Assembly: GCA_963556195.1 (NCBI GenBank)
Contig: OY744525.1
Span: 43,519,076-43,583,075 of the forward strand
Length of the DNA: 64,000 nucleotides
Direction: 5' to 3'
Origin: Sepiola atlantica
Taxonomy: Eukaryota; Mollusca; Cephalopoda; Sepiida; Sepiolidae
Shown here: one piece after another, positions 11,089 through 23,528 of the stretch
Numbering within the stretch: position 1 is the first letter of the stretch
How the letters are laid out: the number at the start of each line of letters is the position of its first letter
Translations under genes and position numbers: made by a program
Notes under the pieces: model-generated
Database searches by the model: none
What the model was told of the DNA's origin: nothing
What the model saw: only the letters and a program-made list of their open reading frames with translations

Positions 11089-11091
<3 letters not shown>
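10348..11091. other. No gene; contains a palindrome
   Basis: AT-rich non-coding sequence apart from the palindrome listed separately at 10876-11001. Confidence 0.5.
10876..11001. repeat. Palindrome with TTAGGG-like core, second type
   Basis: Arms GTACTAGTACAGCTTTTGAA (10876) and TTCAAAAGCTGTACCAGTAC (10982-11001) are complementary and flank TTGGGTTAGGGTTAGGGG (10914-10931). Arm sequence differs from the 3729 palindrome, but the core is alike. Confidence 0.7.

Positions 11092-11092
<1 letters not shown>

Positions 11093-11143
<51 letters not shown>
11093..11143. repeat. (TA)n microsatellite
   Basis: About 25 TA units. Confidence 0.95.
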
Positions 11144-11146
<3 letters not shown>

Positions 11147-11536
11147 AAAGGAAGATGAAGATAAAAAAATTGCATAAATTTACATAAAATAACATAAAGT
11201 TACATAAAATTTATACAAATTTTATTACATTGAAAGTTCAGATGCAAGGAGTTACATTAATCCTTAAACTATGGTTTTTCAAAGATAAAACTCTTCTCGT
11301 CAGAGGATAAAATTTGGTAATGTGGTATTTATAATAAATAGATATTACCTAGTTCCATTTCACTTTGGAAATTTGAAGAATAAAACTAGAAAGGTTGGGG
11401 ATAAAGAAATAAATGGCCGAGAATGGAAGATTAGCAGTATTGAGTAGCCATTTTCAAAGATAAAAGGGGGCGCTTTACTGTATCGCGATAGATCACCTTA
11501 CGATACTTCACTTATCGTTAATTCTATTATCATTAG

Positions 11537-11568
<32 letters not shown>

Positions 11569-11746
11569 ATTTGGTAGGATGGAATTACAATATTGCGTTA
11601 AATACTGGAAAAAATAGTAAAAGCAAAACGGTAAATATGTTTCAATTAAAATTAATGTTTGGAAAAAATACTGTGATTTCCTATACATCAATGTCAATGT
11701 CTCTGTGTGTATGTGCATGTTCCCTATATAAAGAAAGAGTAGAGAA

Positions 11747-12210
11747 TCTATATAAAACTAAAAGTATATTTATATGTAAAATTTTCTGAGAAAGACAATG
11801 GAAGTGGTTCTGAATTTCTAAATGCCCCTCTAAAGGAGCAGAATCCCTCTTAAAACTTCAATTTAAATCATATGTATAGAATTCTCCAGGTAAGACAATG
11901 GAAATGCTCCTAAATCTCTATGTGCCCCTCAATGTACCGACTTTCTATGTGCTCTCCCTAAGGGAACTATGGGTGCAGAACTCCCTTAAAACTTCAAATA
12001 CGTGTATCCGATTTTAATGAAATTTAAATCATATGTATAAGCCACTAATTCAGAGAGTTTTTTCAAAACTTCAGTTTCTTCCAACTATATTAGCGGTCGA
12101 AACGAGGGGCAGTAAAAAGAAAGAAAGTAATGTAGTATTATGATCATTGTGAAAAAGTACATAGTAGTGATCCTCATTAAATCCCGAACAACGTCGGGTC
12201 TTCCTGCTAG
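11747..12210 (+). mobile_element. Non-autonomous Helitron 2
   Basis: Starts A|TCTATATAAAACTAAAAG and ends with the stem CCCGAACAACGTCGGG followed by TCTTCCTGCTAG|T. 464 bp, no protein domains. Contains internal direct repeats such as AAATCATATGTATA. Inserted between A and T as expected. Confidence 0.78.
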
Positions 12211-13850
12211 TTTATTTAATAATTTAAAAAAATCCTAACAAACCATAAAAAACAACAGTAATATTCATCTAGTAATGCTTGCATCAATTTATAAACACTG
12301 ATACTTTCTTTTTTTCCATAATTTTTAACTTTTTACCTGACACTATTAAATCCGATTTGATTTATAAGCTATATATAAAAAGTTTAATCTTTGTCTGTTA
12401 GAACAAAAATCCTAGAAATCCCATGCTTATAACATAAGCTGTTCTTAGAATAAGAGCATGTTCTTATATGGGAACGTTGAAGAGTCATAAACAAAATATT
12501 ACATAATGAATTAAGTAAATTACATTTCAGAGAGGAAAAAAAAAAATATTTCAAATAAATATGGATTGAATACTTAGAAAATTGTTTTTAAATAAAATGT
12601 AGAGCTACTTTCGGTATGACATGTCAAGTGAGATTTAGAAAATTGTCCAAATGTCACAAATTTGGTTTGGCCTATGAATTTTTTTGTTTTCAAAAATCAG
12701 TTTTTTTGGTCTAAGATAAAAAAAAAATACTTGTGAAAATAAAAGGATTTACATCACTAATTTCTACAAAATGTTCCCACATGAGAACGTTGCCAGTGTA
12801 AAGGTTAATGTCTGACATTAGGCTAGATTAATAAAACAATGCTAACACGAATTTTTAACATTCGTTTTTTTGTTAAACAAACAGTTTTTAAACATCAAAC
12901 TTTTCTCAATTGCCCAAAATATTTAATCTTATTTTTTTTTTACATTATTAGTAGTCAATAACATAATATGTATTGGCCTCCTTTTGTCTTGAGATACAAT
13001 GGCTAGCCTCTGAAAGAGTTTCTTGTGTGATGAAGATTTTATATGGAAGTAAGGGGTTCATAATCCCAAACTGTACTTTTAAAGACCTGGCATTTCATTT
13101 AGACAAGTAGCCCTACTAATCCGATGGGACTGAGGGGAGGGGATGATCACTACAAATGAAAAAAGCTGTAAATAACATCACCACAAAGTTAAAAGCAAGA
13201 CATGATTGTATCATGTACAATCAACTCCAACGTAACTAAAAAGAAAATAATCCACAACTGCAGATGAATAAATTCAACTATCCATTCATAACTGATCCTG
13301 AAAGCGATCTGAACGTGATACCATTCAAATCATTCATGCAGATTCATCTCCAATGAGATTATGAATACTTATTTCTCTTCAGATAAGCGAGTGAATAATC
13401 TGTCACACCTTGAATCTAGTCTACCCTACTAGTTCATCCATAGTTAATTGGAAGAAAAATGGATTCATAACTTTATCAATGATTAGAGAAAGTGACAATA
13501 CAGCTGTAATAAAATTTGATCACAGTATACTAAGTCCAAACCATACTGTAATTATTGCACCACTTTCAAGCCTACAGCACCTGGTATCCATCCAAGCAGT
13601 CACCTAGCTTATCACTGACAAGACTGGAATATTGTTTAACTTTGATGATCAGATGATAACCGGTGTTCCAACCAGAATTTAGGTACATATACTCAACATA
13701 TGTATGGTTTCAGCATAAAATGACGCTAGGACAGTTAACATACCTTAAAAGCCAACAACCAACCAATTTCTAAAATCAACTAAACTGAACTACTGTAAAA
13801 CAAATGAAAAGTAAAATGTGTCACTTGTAGTGGAAAGATGAATATTTTAA
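12211..13850. other. No gene seen
   Basis: AT-rich, many homopolymer runs. The open frame 13410-13607 has no recognisable motif. Confidence 0.45.
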
Positions 13851-14060
13851 ATGGGACACCAGTTCTTCGTCTCAGTTGCATCATTAGTTGGCTTTGAGTG
13901 TAAACCTGATGATTCTGTAGAGACAAATTTAGCAAGTATTACTGTGAAAGCATCCAGAAAGCTCCGCATCTCACAGTCCAGTGTGATTCATCACCTTTAC
14001 AACCTTAGCGAAAAAATTTCAAAATATGGAATTGTGCCTTACAAATTTCAGAACTTTTGA
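13851..14060 (+). pseudogene. Possible mariner-type transposase HTH fragment
   Basis: The 69-residue frame contains KASRKLRISQSSVIHHLYNL followed by a lysine-rich step and IVPY. This is the spacing of the second helix-turn-helix and VPHEL motif of Tc1/mariner (SETMAR-like) transposases. The VPH is degenerate and no DDD catalytic domain follows. A low-confidence relic. Confidence 0.35.
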
Positions 14061-14563
14061 CTCCTCCTAGAATATAAAAATATGAAGATGTGGGAAAACT
14101 TGAATAACTTTAGCATATTTAATTAGTTAGTAAGTATAATATTTATATTTTAGGTTTGCTATATTATTTTTTGTTTATTACAAAAACAAATTTTTTTTTT
14201 TGCAAAATTCATTAATGAAATGTTTAGACATCTTGTTTTTGTCACTTAGATGTTTAATATTTTCACTTAAAGTTCATTTAATGACATTTCTTGTCATTAG
14301 ATGCACGATGAGTTGGTCACTAGTATGCATAACAATTTTTTAAATCATCAGAAGAAATATTTCACTGGCATGCATTGTATTAAATACTGAAGACAAAAAT
14401 ATTGCATAATAAAAGGCAAGAAGCAAAAAGTTGTTTCATAGTTTTTTGAGAATATGAGAATATACTGATAGAAAGAAAAAGTTCAACAGGGCTACCCGGT
14501 GTTGCCCGAAAGCATGGATAAGAAAATAGAAGAGTTCAAAAAGTGTGCGTAATATCTTTTTTT

Positions 14564-14566
<3 letters not shown>
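14061..14566. other. No gene seen
   Basis: AT-rich. A GGGCTACCCGGTGTTGCCCG stretch at 14487-14506 resembles the GC hairpin of Helitron ends but lacks CTAG nearby. Confidence 0.4.

Positions 14567-14625
<59 letters not shown>
14567..14625. repeat. (CT)n microsatellite
   Basis: About 28 CT units. Confidence 0.95.
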
Positions 14626-14627
<2 letters not shown>

Positions 14628-14959
14628 TCCTCAACGCCTCCCTCTGACTACCCCTTTTTTTCTATTTTCATTTCTAGACATTGGCCCCAGGCATGCGTGC
14701 AATACTCTATATGAGGTCTTATTCAAGATTTATATATATTTACAACACGAACGTTTGGCTTCCTTGAAATCTATATTCCTTAATATCTAACCATCCATCC
14801 ATCCAATCATTCCAGTTTTCCGCGATACAGTAGATAAAAAAGGATTGTTGACTTTAAAATGTATTACCTAAAGCAACTCACAAATCACATTCTTCATTTC
14901 CTTTTGGATCTCACTGTTGTTTAATATATAACTGGAATATTCCTGGAACCAACACATAG

Positions 14960-15720
14960 TACTTTACATTTTTTTACATTTTTATTACCCAAGTATCTTC
15001 CCAATATAACAACCTATTTATCTGTGTTATTTCTTTTGATAATAGTCTAACAAGTAGTTTAACATCATCAACAAATAGTTCTATTTCTACGTTTATATCA
15101 TTAGGTAAGTCATTTATGAATATCAAAAACAACAAATGTTGCAAACACTGTGAATCAGTATAATTGTTACCAATTTTCACCTTCACGGTTCCCTCTGTGA
15201 AAAACTCTGTCATGATATTTACTATTTTGATAAAAATACCAACATTTTTCATTTTCACTAGTAAATGATAATGAGATATCATAACACATACTTTGCAAAA
15301 ATCCAAATATATGATATCCACACTTTCCACATGCTCCATCAAATATTTATTTACAATATCAACACTTTAAAAAATATTAGATGATCTGGATTGAGCATGG
15401 ACAAAACCATGCTTATTATAATTGATATCATCCCTTATAAAATTTAATAGGTGGTTTCTAGTTATTTTTCAAAAACTTTACACAAAATACATGTTAAGAA
15501 AAACAGGTCTGTAATTATTTTTGAATTTCTCAAACCCTTTTCATGTAGTAGTAGTATTACAATTGCTGTTGTCCAAGTATATGGAATCTGTTGATATTCC
15601 GTACATTTCTTATACAATTAAGTTATTTCATTTTATAAGTTTTCAATAGTTTAGGATGTATTTAATCAGGTTCTATACTTTTACTAACAACTAGCTTGGA
15701 ATATAATAGGTTTATGTCCT
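14960..15720 (-). pseudogene. CR1-like LINE reverse transcriptase relic
   Basis: On the minus strand, translated pieces give the RT fingers motif (NNYRPVFLTCILCKVFEK-like, near 15530-15460, shifted frames). Then come DIIYLDFCKV, HYHLLVKMKNVGI and FLIFINDLPND, with a FVDD where the catalytic FADD/YADD should be. Several frameshifts and stops; the QGS segment is damaged. It is a different LINE family from the 1297-2770 element. Dead. Confidence 0.75.
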
Positions 15721-16661
15721 ATTACAAGATTAAGTTCCATAACTTTTAATTGCATTAACAAGCCGGCCTCTTTAACTATTGGTTTCATGTAGCCCTTAGA
15801 TAAATCCAAGATGCACTCTAACGTATTAGTTATGCAAATTATTATTTCTGACCAAGTTTCATTTTTAGAAATTGGTCAAATATTTCTTTTATAGATCATT
15901 TTTCATGAGTTTTATTTCGAATCTAAAACAATTTTAAATATAAACAGAGATCAGGGAAGTAATTTAAAAATCGGTTAAAGATACTCTGCCATTTTTTTTA
16001 TATTATGAAATCTTTTTATAAAAATTATTTTTTAAATTTCTTATGACTCATATGATTGACTTTATATGAATATTTAGTTGTAAGTAGCAAGGCACACATT
16101 CTTTTATCTGTTTAAAACTAATTATTTGTATTTAAGACTTGTTTCGGTGTGAAAAATTCAAATTTTCTAGATTCTTAAAAATGTAAGAAAACAGACCAAA
16201 TTTGACCCTATAAATAAAATTATAAACGTTTTTGCACCTTACACATGCACGAAAAAATACATTTTCTTTATCATAATGATGAAACAACAATTATATAAAA
16301 TGTTGGCCCCATTCACATGCACATAAAAAAATAACGATCTCTTAAAGTTGTCCTCACTTCTAAACAATTAACCTTAATGTTCCTTAGCCTAACTCTTAAT
16401 CGAATTTGAAGAGCAGCATAATTGTAGCATTTTTGGTATCATTATTTTTTTATGAACAGCCAGTATTTTTTTGAATTTGAAAAACAGTTTGTTCAGTCAC
16501 AAGTATTGTGGAACAAAAACCAGTAAGATCATGTAAGGGCTAAGGTAAAGAGTTGAAAATGTTCATTAGTACTGTATCATGAATAAAACATAAAACCAGT
16601 GTAAAGTTCGGCAATGCTTATTCTGGATAATCAAAACAAAATCTGAAAATTTTAAGAAATA
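15721..16661. other. No gene seen
   Basis: AT-rich, no motifs recognised on either strand. Confidence 0.45.
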
Positions 16662-17340
16662 CTAGACCACCCCTGACCCGTTGGGTCAGTTTGTTATATT
16701 AGCTATGGAATTCACTTGTGGCATAAAGAAAATAGTTTTTTTTTACATAACAGAAGCATTTCTATGAAAGTATATTAAAATGAAAAAAGAATATAGATAG
16801 ATTTCTATGAGTCGTTCTGTTTATTATAATTGTTTTTTTTTTTAATTACAGTTACTGAATTATAAGTGGTTGGTTAGGGCGATTTGAGAAAGGAAGGGGG
16901 AACAGCAGGCTTTCTCGCGTACGTAACGAAAACAGAGGGAGTAGGAGTGGTGAAATCTATGAGAGGGGAGGTGGTTTCGTTCACCGACTGCTAGTATGGC
17001 TGATATTAATAATGAGTGTTGTTTTTTTGTTTGTTTGTTTTTGTTTTTTAAAAGGGAGGAGTTTTTTTGAAACTGCGACAGACTTTACGAAGTCCTCCCG
17101 TTGAATGTTTTTAGCCGTGAAGAAAACAAATAAACTATTTGATGAAATTAAATGAAATTGTTTAAAAATTTCTAGAATGAAAAATTTCATGCGTTCGTTA
17201 ATCATAATAGAGAATAACGGAATTGGAATAACAGATTGAAGACGATGCTATTTACGCATGCGCAACCGGATGTTGAAAACCGGAAAGCTGAAAGCTGATT
17301 GCAAACATACAAGAACAATAGAGTTTTAGTATTATATAGA
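16662..17340 (-). mobile_element. Non-autonomous Helitron 3
   Basis: On the minus strand it starts TCTATATAATACTAAAACTC (17340) and ends with stem TGACCCAACGGGTCA, then GGGGTGGTCTAG (16662). Flanked by A and T. 679 bp. Contains ACGCATGCGCA near the 5' end like Helitron 1. No Rep/helicase sequence. Confidence 0.8.
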
Positions 17341-17811
17341 TTGAAAAAATACAAAAAAGAATTGAGCATATAATTCTAAAGTAAAGAGTTAAGTGTTATT
17401 TTTCCTGTACAATATATATTTCTAGAATGCTTCTATGTAATTTCTGGCCTACTATTAGATAGATTTGCTTAAAATATATTACCATAAAGTTGCTAGACAC
17501 AAAAAATGTCCCTAAAAATAAGATGATTTTTATGATGATTGTATGGCAAATTCCTGAAACGGTGGTGTGGAACTATAGAATACTATATATTTTCTAAAAC
17601 TGGAACCAATTTTAGATATAATGAGAGTAATTTCAAATAATTTAGGTGAAATCCTTTACCTGAGGATTTTTTTAGGAAATGAAAAAAATGGCATAATTCG
17701 TACCTTAGAGTGCATCCTAACCGTTTTTATTAAACAACTTGTATGAAAACAGAATTGACTTAAAATGATGAAAAATATTTTATTGTTAACAAACATACAT
17801 TTGACTGTATT
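17341..17811. other. No gene seen
   Basis: AT-rich non-coding sequence. Confidence 0.45.
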
Positions 17812-17998
17812 AAGCTATCTGGCTAGTATATCCGGTGAACCGAGTGCAAGAGAAATACAAACAATTGCACTTAAAGGGACGGTTAGAATCTTACAAAAGA
17901 TCTCTACACTGGAGTGTCTGAAATAGCCGGTGAATGTCTGGCCATCCCCAGCAAAAACAGAAAAATAAGAAAATTAAAAAAATAAATAAATAAAGTAA
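17812..17998 (+). mobile_element. LINE 3' end, R2/R4-like family, copy 1
   Basis: Matches the last part of the 18749-18949 frame (ALKGTVRIL..SLEWSV-like, interrupted) and the same 3'UTR (GTGTCTGAAATAGCCGGTGA..CCCCAGCAAAAACAGAAA). Ends in a (AAAT)n-type tail. 5'-truncated. Confidence 0.75.
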
Positions 17999-18024
17999 GA
18001 GTGTGTAAATATGTATAAGTAAAA

Positions 18025-18548
18025 AGTTGAATATCCAATGTAGCAGCAAGTCCTGGGAGCATATACCAAAAAGAACAGTTGGAAATAAGTTATACACCAT
18101 CCACTATGACTATGCAATCCCTACAGCTACATATCTAGAAAACCGAGCTGTTAAACCTGACATCGTGATATGGGACAAAAGGGAGAAAGTAGCAGTTGAA
18201 GACAGTGTCCCTAATGATGCAGGATTAAACAGAGGTGAAAGGGAAAAGATTACGGAATACCAAGGGCTTATGTTGACATAAAAAGAAACTGGAATCTTAG
18301 GAGCAACAGGACTAATGAAAAATAATGTTCAAAGCTATCTGGCGAATATACCCGGTGAACCGAGTACAAGAGAAATACAAACAATTGCACTTAAAGGGAC
18401 GGTTAGCATCTTGAAAAGATCTCTCGGATGGAGTGTCTGAAATAGCTGGTGAATGCCTGGCATCCGGTACGATGCCCCATCCCCAGCAAAAACAAAAAGA
18501 TAAGAAAATAAAAAAAAGAGAAATAAAGCACTTAGTTAAAAACAAATA
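18025..18548 (+). mobile_element. LINE 3' end, R2/R4-like family, copy 2
   Basis: The longest of the three stacked copies. The frame at 18027-18281 holds VKPDIVIWDKREKVAVED, a PD-X12-14-D restriction-like endonuclease signature. It then loses about 30 nt (at 18299) relative to copy 3 and continues with the same C-terminus and 3'UTR. Frameshifted and inactive. Confidence 0.75.
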
Positions 18549-18744
18549 TATAAAAAGATCACGTATACACACACACATATATATACATATATATTCATAC
18601 ATATCCAGGGAAGGGAAAGGAGAAAGTGGAGCAAATGTGTCCTTATTTTAACTGTTTTCATGCTTATCAACTATTTAAAATACTAAACATTCCATTTTGT
18701 CTGAAATTTCATTTTATCTTTTAAACTCCCGCACACATACATAT

Positions 18745-19035
18745 ACTAATGTACGACATGAAAATAAACTGGAATCTTAGAAAAATCTCCATCATCCCAG
18801 TAATTATAGGAGCAACAGGACTAATGAAAAATAATTTCAAAAGCTATCTGGCCAATATACCCGGTGAACTGAGTGCAAGAGAAATACAAACAATTGCACT
18901 TAAAGGGACGGTTAGAATCTTAAAAAGATCTCTAGGCTGGAGTGTCTGAAATAGCCGGTGAATGTCTGGCATCTGGTAGGATGCCCCATCCCCAGCAAAA
19001 ACAGAAAGATAAGAAAATTTAAAAAATAGAGAAAA
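18745..19035 (+). mobile_element. LINE 3' end, R2/R4-like family, copy 3
   Basis: The frame 18749-18949 is intact over the last 66 codons (..GTVRILKRSLGWSV stop), followed by the shared 3'UTR. Downstream is a 43-bp tandem repeat that may have grown from its tail. Confidence 0.75.
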
Positions 19036-19036
19036 C

Positions 19037-19255
19037 ACATACATATACTAAAAATATACATATTTACATTGATATATACACATACATATACTATAAATAT
19101 ACATATTTACATTGATATATACACATACATATACTATAAATATACATTGATATATACACATACATATACTATAAATATGCATATAGGCACTGATATATAC
19201 ACATACATATATTGTATATATACATAAATATACATATATACACGTACATATATTG
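19037..19255. repeat. 43-bp tandem repeat
   Basis: About five units starting CACATACATATACTA, the later ones shortened and degenerate. It directly follows the third LINE 3' end. Confidence 0.85.
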
Positions 19256-19604
19256 TATATATATATATATTTGATTTATAGAAGACAATACAATGCAGAG
19301 GTGTAATGGATAGAAATAAGCTGAGGCAAATTGAAACATATAACGATGGAACGAGTTATGTAGTTTCACCTTTATTTATTAATACAATTTATATATATAT
19401 AGTCTCGGAAGTTTTTTTAACCTTCAAAACTGAAAAAAAAAAAAAAAAAAAAAAAATTTTTTTGTTGAAAGATTTTAGTCTAGTAAGTCAACCAATCTAC
19501 TGCAAGCACTATTTTAGTCAACTTCCAAGAATTCACTCTAATATAAATATATTTTTATATATGTTTTTTATATAAGGGATCGTCAGTTGTTTACCATGAA
19601 AACC

Positions 19605-19642
<38 letters not shown>

Positions 19643-20362
19643 TGGAGATTATGTATCTGTCTGTCTGAAGCTGAAACTATATTATTAGTTTTGACGCTCC
19701 TTTTTTATATCGAATTATCAGCTCCTATATATACCCATTCCAAAGCTCCCCAAACACCATGCATCTTTCAAATTTACATAATTAATTTGTTTTAAAGCTT
19801 CTAATAAATTAATATTCGCACTCATGATTGTTTTGTTTTTTTCAGATTTCCAGATGTATTTAAATATTTTCCTTGATAATAATAATCTTAATAAAAATTA
19901 TAAATAGAATTAATTAAAGACATTGTTTTTTTAAATCTATATAATTGAGTTACGTAATTAAATTAGATTGTAATGAAATATGATGAAACAGCCGGCGTCC
20001 ACTCCAACATTTGGTTATCCGCTCTCTGATTATTAAGTATAGCGTTCTATTTTGAATGCACAGAAAGTTCTATTTCAAGAAAGTTCTATTTCAAGATAGA
20101 GAGAGAGAGAAAAAGAGAGAAAAGGAGAGAAGAGAGAGAGATGGTTAAAAAATAGGGGCGCGTTATTTGATTAATAGCATGTAAACAACACATTCTCTGA
20201 GATTTATCATACGAGTCGCTCAAAAACGATATATTTACTTTGATTTTTTTATTAAAACGTTTTGGCTTGTTTTTTTTAAATCTTATTAAAAATTATGTTT
20301 TAAAGCACACATTTATTGAATCAAACTGTTTAATTTAAAAAATAATTGCTTTAAAAATTACT
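19256..20362. other. Non-coding, microsatellites
   Basis: Holds an A-run (19433-19455), a (TA)n tract (19604-19636) and a GA-rich tract (20096-20145). No protein motif recognised. Confidence 0.5.
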
Positions 20363-20825
20363 TTTTTTTGTAAAAGAAAAACAAACACATTTTACTGAGC
20401 AATTAAATAACTGAATTTAGAATCGTGTTCACTGTATTTATTTTTTTAATTGTTGATTTTATTTTAGGTACACCTTTTTTTTTCGATTTGAAAAACTTCA
20501 AATATTATTATCTTTTTACGACCTTAAGTGAGTTTGGGATTTTTTGTTTTACATTTTACGTCGTAAAGGGTACATTTTGTTTAAAAACTATGTTTTTATT
20601 ATTCTTTGTTTTATTTATTAAAATAAAAGATGGGGTGATTTTCTATTTTTTGTTTTGTAAAAGAAAAACAAACACATTTTACTGAGCAATTAAATAACTG
20701 AATTTAAAATCGTGTTCATTGTATTTTATTTTTTTAATTGTTGATTTTATTTTAGGTACACTTTTATTTTTTTGCTTTGAAAAACTTAAAATATTATTAT
20801 CTCCTCGCGACCTTAAGTGAGTTTA
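20363..20825 (+). repeat. Direct duplication, about 173-bp arms
   Basis: 20363-20535 and 20651-20825 are near-identical (TGTAAAAGAAAAACAAACAC start, GACCTTAAGTGAGTTT end), offset by about 288 bp. Confidence 0.85.
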
Positions 20826-20947
20826 TGATTAACGTATTGTTATCATTCAGACCCATTTTGGTAGATGTATACGACACGTTGCCAAAGGGGGATCAATTTA
20901 CGTTAAAGTTGCATAGCAAACTGAACCCCCCTCTAAAATCTAAACAG
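20752..20947 (+). other. Possible exon between acceptor- and donor-like sites
   Basis: The frame 20777-21025 reads through VDVYDTLPKGDQFTLKLH before a perfect CAG|GTAAGT at 20945/20948. A TTTATTTTAG stands upstream (ending near 20755). The protein is not recognised. Because the upstream half is duplicated, it may be an exon captured by a mobile element, or chance. Confidence 0.25.
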
Positions 20948-21219
20948 GTAAGTTTAAGCAATTTTTCTTTTGATAATCTGAATTTTTGTTGCTTAATCGA
21001 TAGTAATTGTAAAACAATTGTATAAAGATTTTAGACTGGAGGGTGGATCATCTATAGGTCCGCCAAATATAAATTGTGTTACGCCGTCTTCTGAAACAAT
21101 AAAATAACCTCCAGTTAACAACGAAGAGAATTTAAAGATTTTGTTTTCTAAACACTTTCCCTGTGACTACCTTTTACTTAGTTTAAAATGTGATGTATGT
21201 AATATTTAACTTAAAACAA

Positions 21220-21260
21220 CTAGCAAAAATATGTGACCGGAGGGAGCATATTATTGCTAG
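21220..21260 (+). mobile_element. Possible Helitron 3' end, second family
   Basis: CTAGCAAAAATATGTGACC.. then GGAGGGAGCATATTATTGCTAG|T. An almost identical terminus occurs at 51668-51709. The stem lies at the very end instead of upstream of CTAG, so the class is uncertain. Confidence 0.4.
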
Positions 21261-21508
21261 TATATATAATTAATTTTATTTATACAGACATGTACAAAAA
21301 GCCGTTACACTGGCATTTCGATGTTATTGATCAATAATTATTAGAAACTAAGATCTCATCAGGGGGGAAAAAAAGTCTGATCGTTTACTCAAATGTTCAT
21401 ATTGGCAAAGAGCCTTCTTTTTTATAAGCTCGGTTGAAATTCTGTGCATTTTTATCCTGTGGATGTCTACTTTATATATCTATATATATATATATATATA
21501 TATAATGT

Positions 21509-21725
21509 TGTGACCCTGTTAGGGGCCGAAAATAAAGACACGGAAACACGGGGTTACAGGAACAAAGATATATTATTGAAGAAAAAGAATATATATACAA
21601 GAAGTGGTATTCTGGACTGCCAGTATAGAACTGGGTGGAAGAAGTCTGTGAGTTGGAATGCTTCTCGCATTTTATTATGGATGGACGAGTCCATTTGTTC
21701 TTCGTACAGGTACGGCACAATAACA
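21509..21725 (-). repeat. 3' LTR of the Gypsy element
   Basis: On the plus strand TGTGACCCTG..CAATAACA; 217 bp. Contains AATAAA-like AAAATAAAGA near one end. 4 differences to the other LTR. Confidence 0.95.
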
Positions 21726-21758
21726 CCCCCCCGTCCAAGCCTTACTTCCTCAGGAGTC

Positions 21759-22895
21759 TTAGTAACGTTTCCTTTTCGGATTTATCTCTATGTAGTCCTG
21801 AGCCATTCGTTTTCTTTTTGTCTGCCATTTCTGTGTGACTACCTGGGGTGCTGGCAAGTTGAAAGTGTCATATATCACGTCCATCACGTCTTCTACTTGT
21901 GGAGAGCTGTCAGTGTCATCTGACAGTCTTTTTCTGATCTGATTCAGATGTCTCTTATACGAGAGCTGTGGTCCTTTTATAATATAGACCATCGACCCGA
22001 TCCTCTTTTCAATTGTACCGGGTTCCCAGAACGATGCGTTGTTTTTGTACTTCTTAAAGTATACCCTATCTCCTGGGCTGTGTTTTTTCTTCGGTACCGT
22101 AGAGATTCGATCATAATTATTTTGTTTAGGTAGTAACTTATCAAACACGCACTTCACTTTCCGCTCAAACATCATCTCTGCGGAGGATAATGAAGATGGT
22201 ACGTTTACGTTTTTAGTAATTCTATATACTTGCAGAAATTGTTGGAAAGCCTTCTCCTTAGGAGTATCACCGGCCTTTTTTAGTGCTCTTTTTAACGTGT
22301 CTACAAAGCGTTCCGCCTGGCCGTTTGACCTAGGATGATACAGGGGAGTCGTTATATGTCTGATTTGAAACGTCGCGCAGAACTCCTCCAAATCTGATGA
22401 CGTGAACTGCGTCCCATTATCCCTCAACAGACAATCCACTACCCCAAAACGGGCGAATAGTTCATGTAGGAATCTTATCGTAACCTCCGACATGGGACTC
22501 TTGCAACGTAGTACCTCGGGCCACTTCGAAAAACTGTCGACTACGATTAAGTAGTAAAAACCTTCCAGTGGTCCCACAAAATCCACGTGGATTCTTTCCC
22601 ATGGACGGTCGGTCTTTGGCCATGGGCTATGTTTTATATGCGGTGCTTTTGCCACTAAGGCACAGCCTTTACACAGCTTTACTGCTTTTTCAATGTCATC
22701 ATCCATACCTGGCCAGTACACAAAACTTCTCATTAAACCCTTCATCCTACTTATCCATGGATGGCCAACATGAAAATCTTGTAGAATTTTCTTTCGTAGT
22801 TTTTCTGGGATGACCACCCTTTCGTTATGCATGAGTACCTCATCACAGAGTAAGAAACTCTTTGCCACATGTACATCCTTATCTACCATTTTCAT
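21759..22895 (-). pseudogene. Gypsy integrase, open frame
   Basis: 378 codons without interruption. Zinc-binding H42/H45/C75/C78, then the catalytic core with D105 (HVDFVGP), D159 (RDNGTQF) and E195 (NGQAERF), i.e. D-D-35-E spacing. A GPG-like C-terminal region (PGDRVYFKKY, WEPGTIEKRIG) and a basic tail ending NPKRKRY. Ends 33 bp before the LTR. The domain itself looks intact, but its upstream fusion is lost. Confidence 0.92.
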
Positions 22896-23440
22896 TTTTG
22901 TGCTGGTGATAAATTCATCCTCGTGAGCTTCTTTTTTATCTCATATAGCGTCACTGGGAGCTCTCTTACTGCGTTGCACAAACTCTCTTCAAAATCTCCT
23001 TCTGTTTGAAGGGACGCGATCACTGTGTCTTCTGGAGTCTCTCTCTGTTTTGGCACTAGTCTCGACAACCCATCTGCATGATAGATTTTATTTGAAGGCA
23101 AATGCTGCATTTTGAAGTTGTAATTTAATAAGATAGTTCCCCATCTTTGTAGCCCATTAGCTGTATATACCGGTAGCCCTTTTTTAGATCCATAAATTGT
23201 AATTAGCGGCTTATGGTCTGTCTGTAAAGTAAATCGTCTACCATGTATGTATCGGTGAAACTTTGTTACCGTAAATATTATTGCTAGGGCCTCTTTCTCG
23301 ATTTGAGAATACTGTTTTTCCACTGGGAGCAAGGTCCTAGATGCATGTGCAATGGGTTTATGGGTCCCATCCGGCATTATATGTAGGATACACGCTCCTA
23401 AACCATATGAACTAGCGTCGCTAGCCACGATTATGTCCAA
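22892..23440 (-). pseudogene. Gypsy RNase H
   Basis: RNase H domain with catalytic-type D8 (SDASSYGLGA), E48/E50 (IEKEALAI) and D75 (TDHKPL), then DGLSR. Acts to remove the RNA template in the reverse-transcription complex. Frameshifted at its end against the integrase, which starts 4 nt inside it. Confidence 0.9.
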
Positions 23441-23528
23441 TTATGGGTTGTAATGTGTTAGAAATAATTTTTGACGTAAGCCTTTCTATAATTTTATTAA
23501 ACACATCATGGCATTCAGGTGTTCACAC

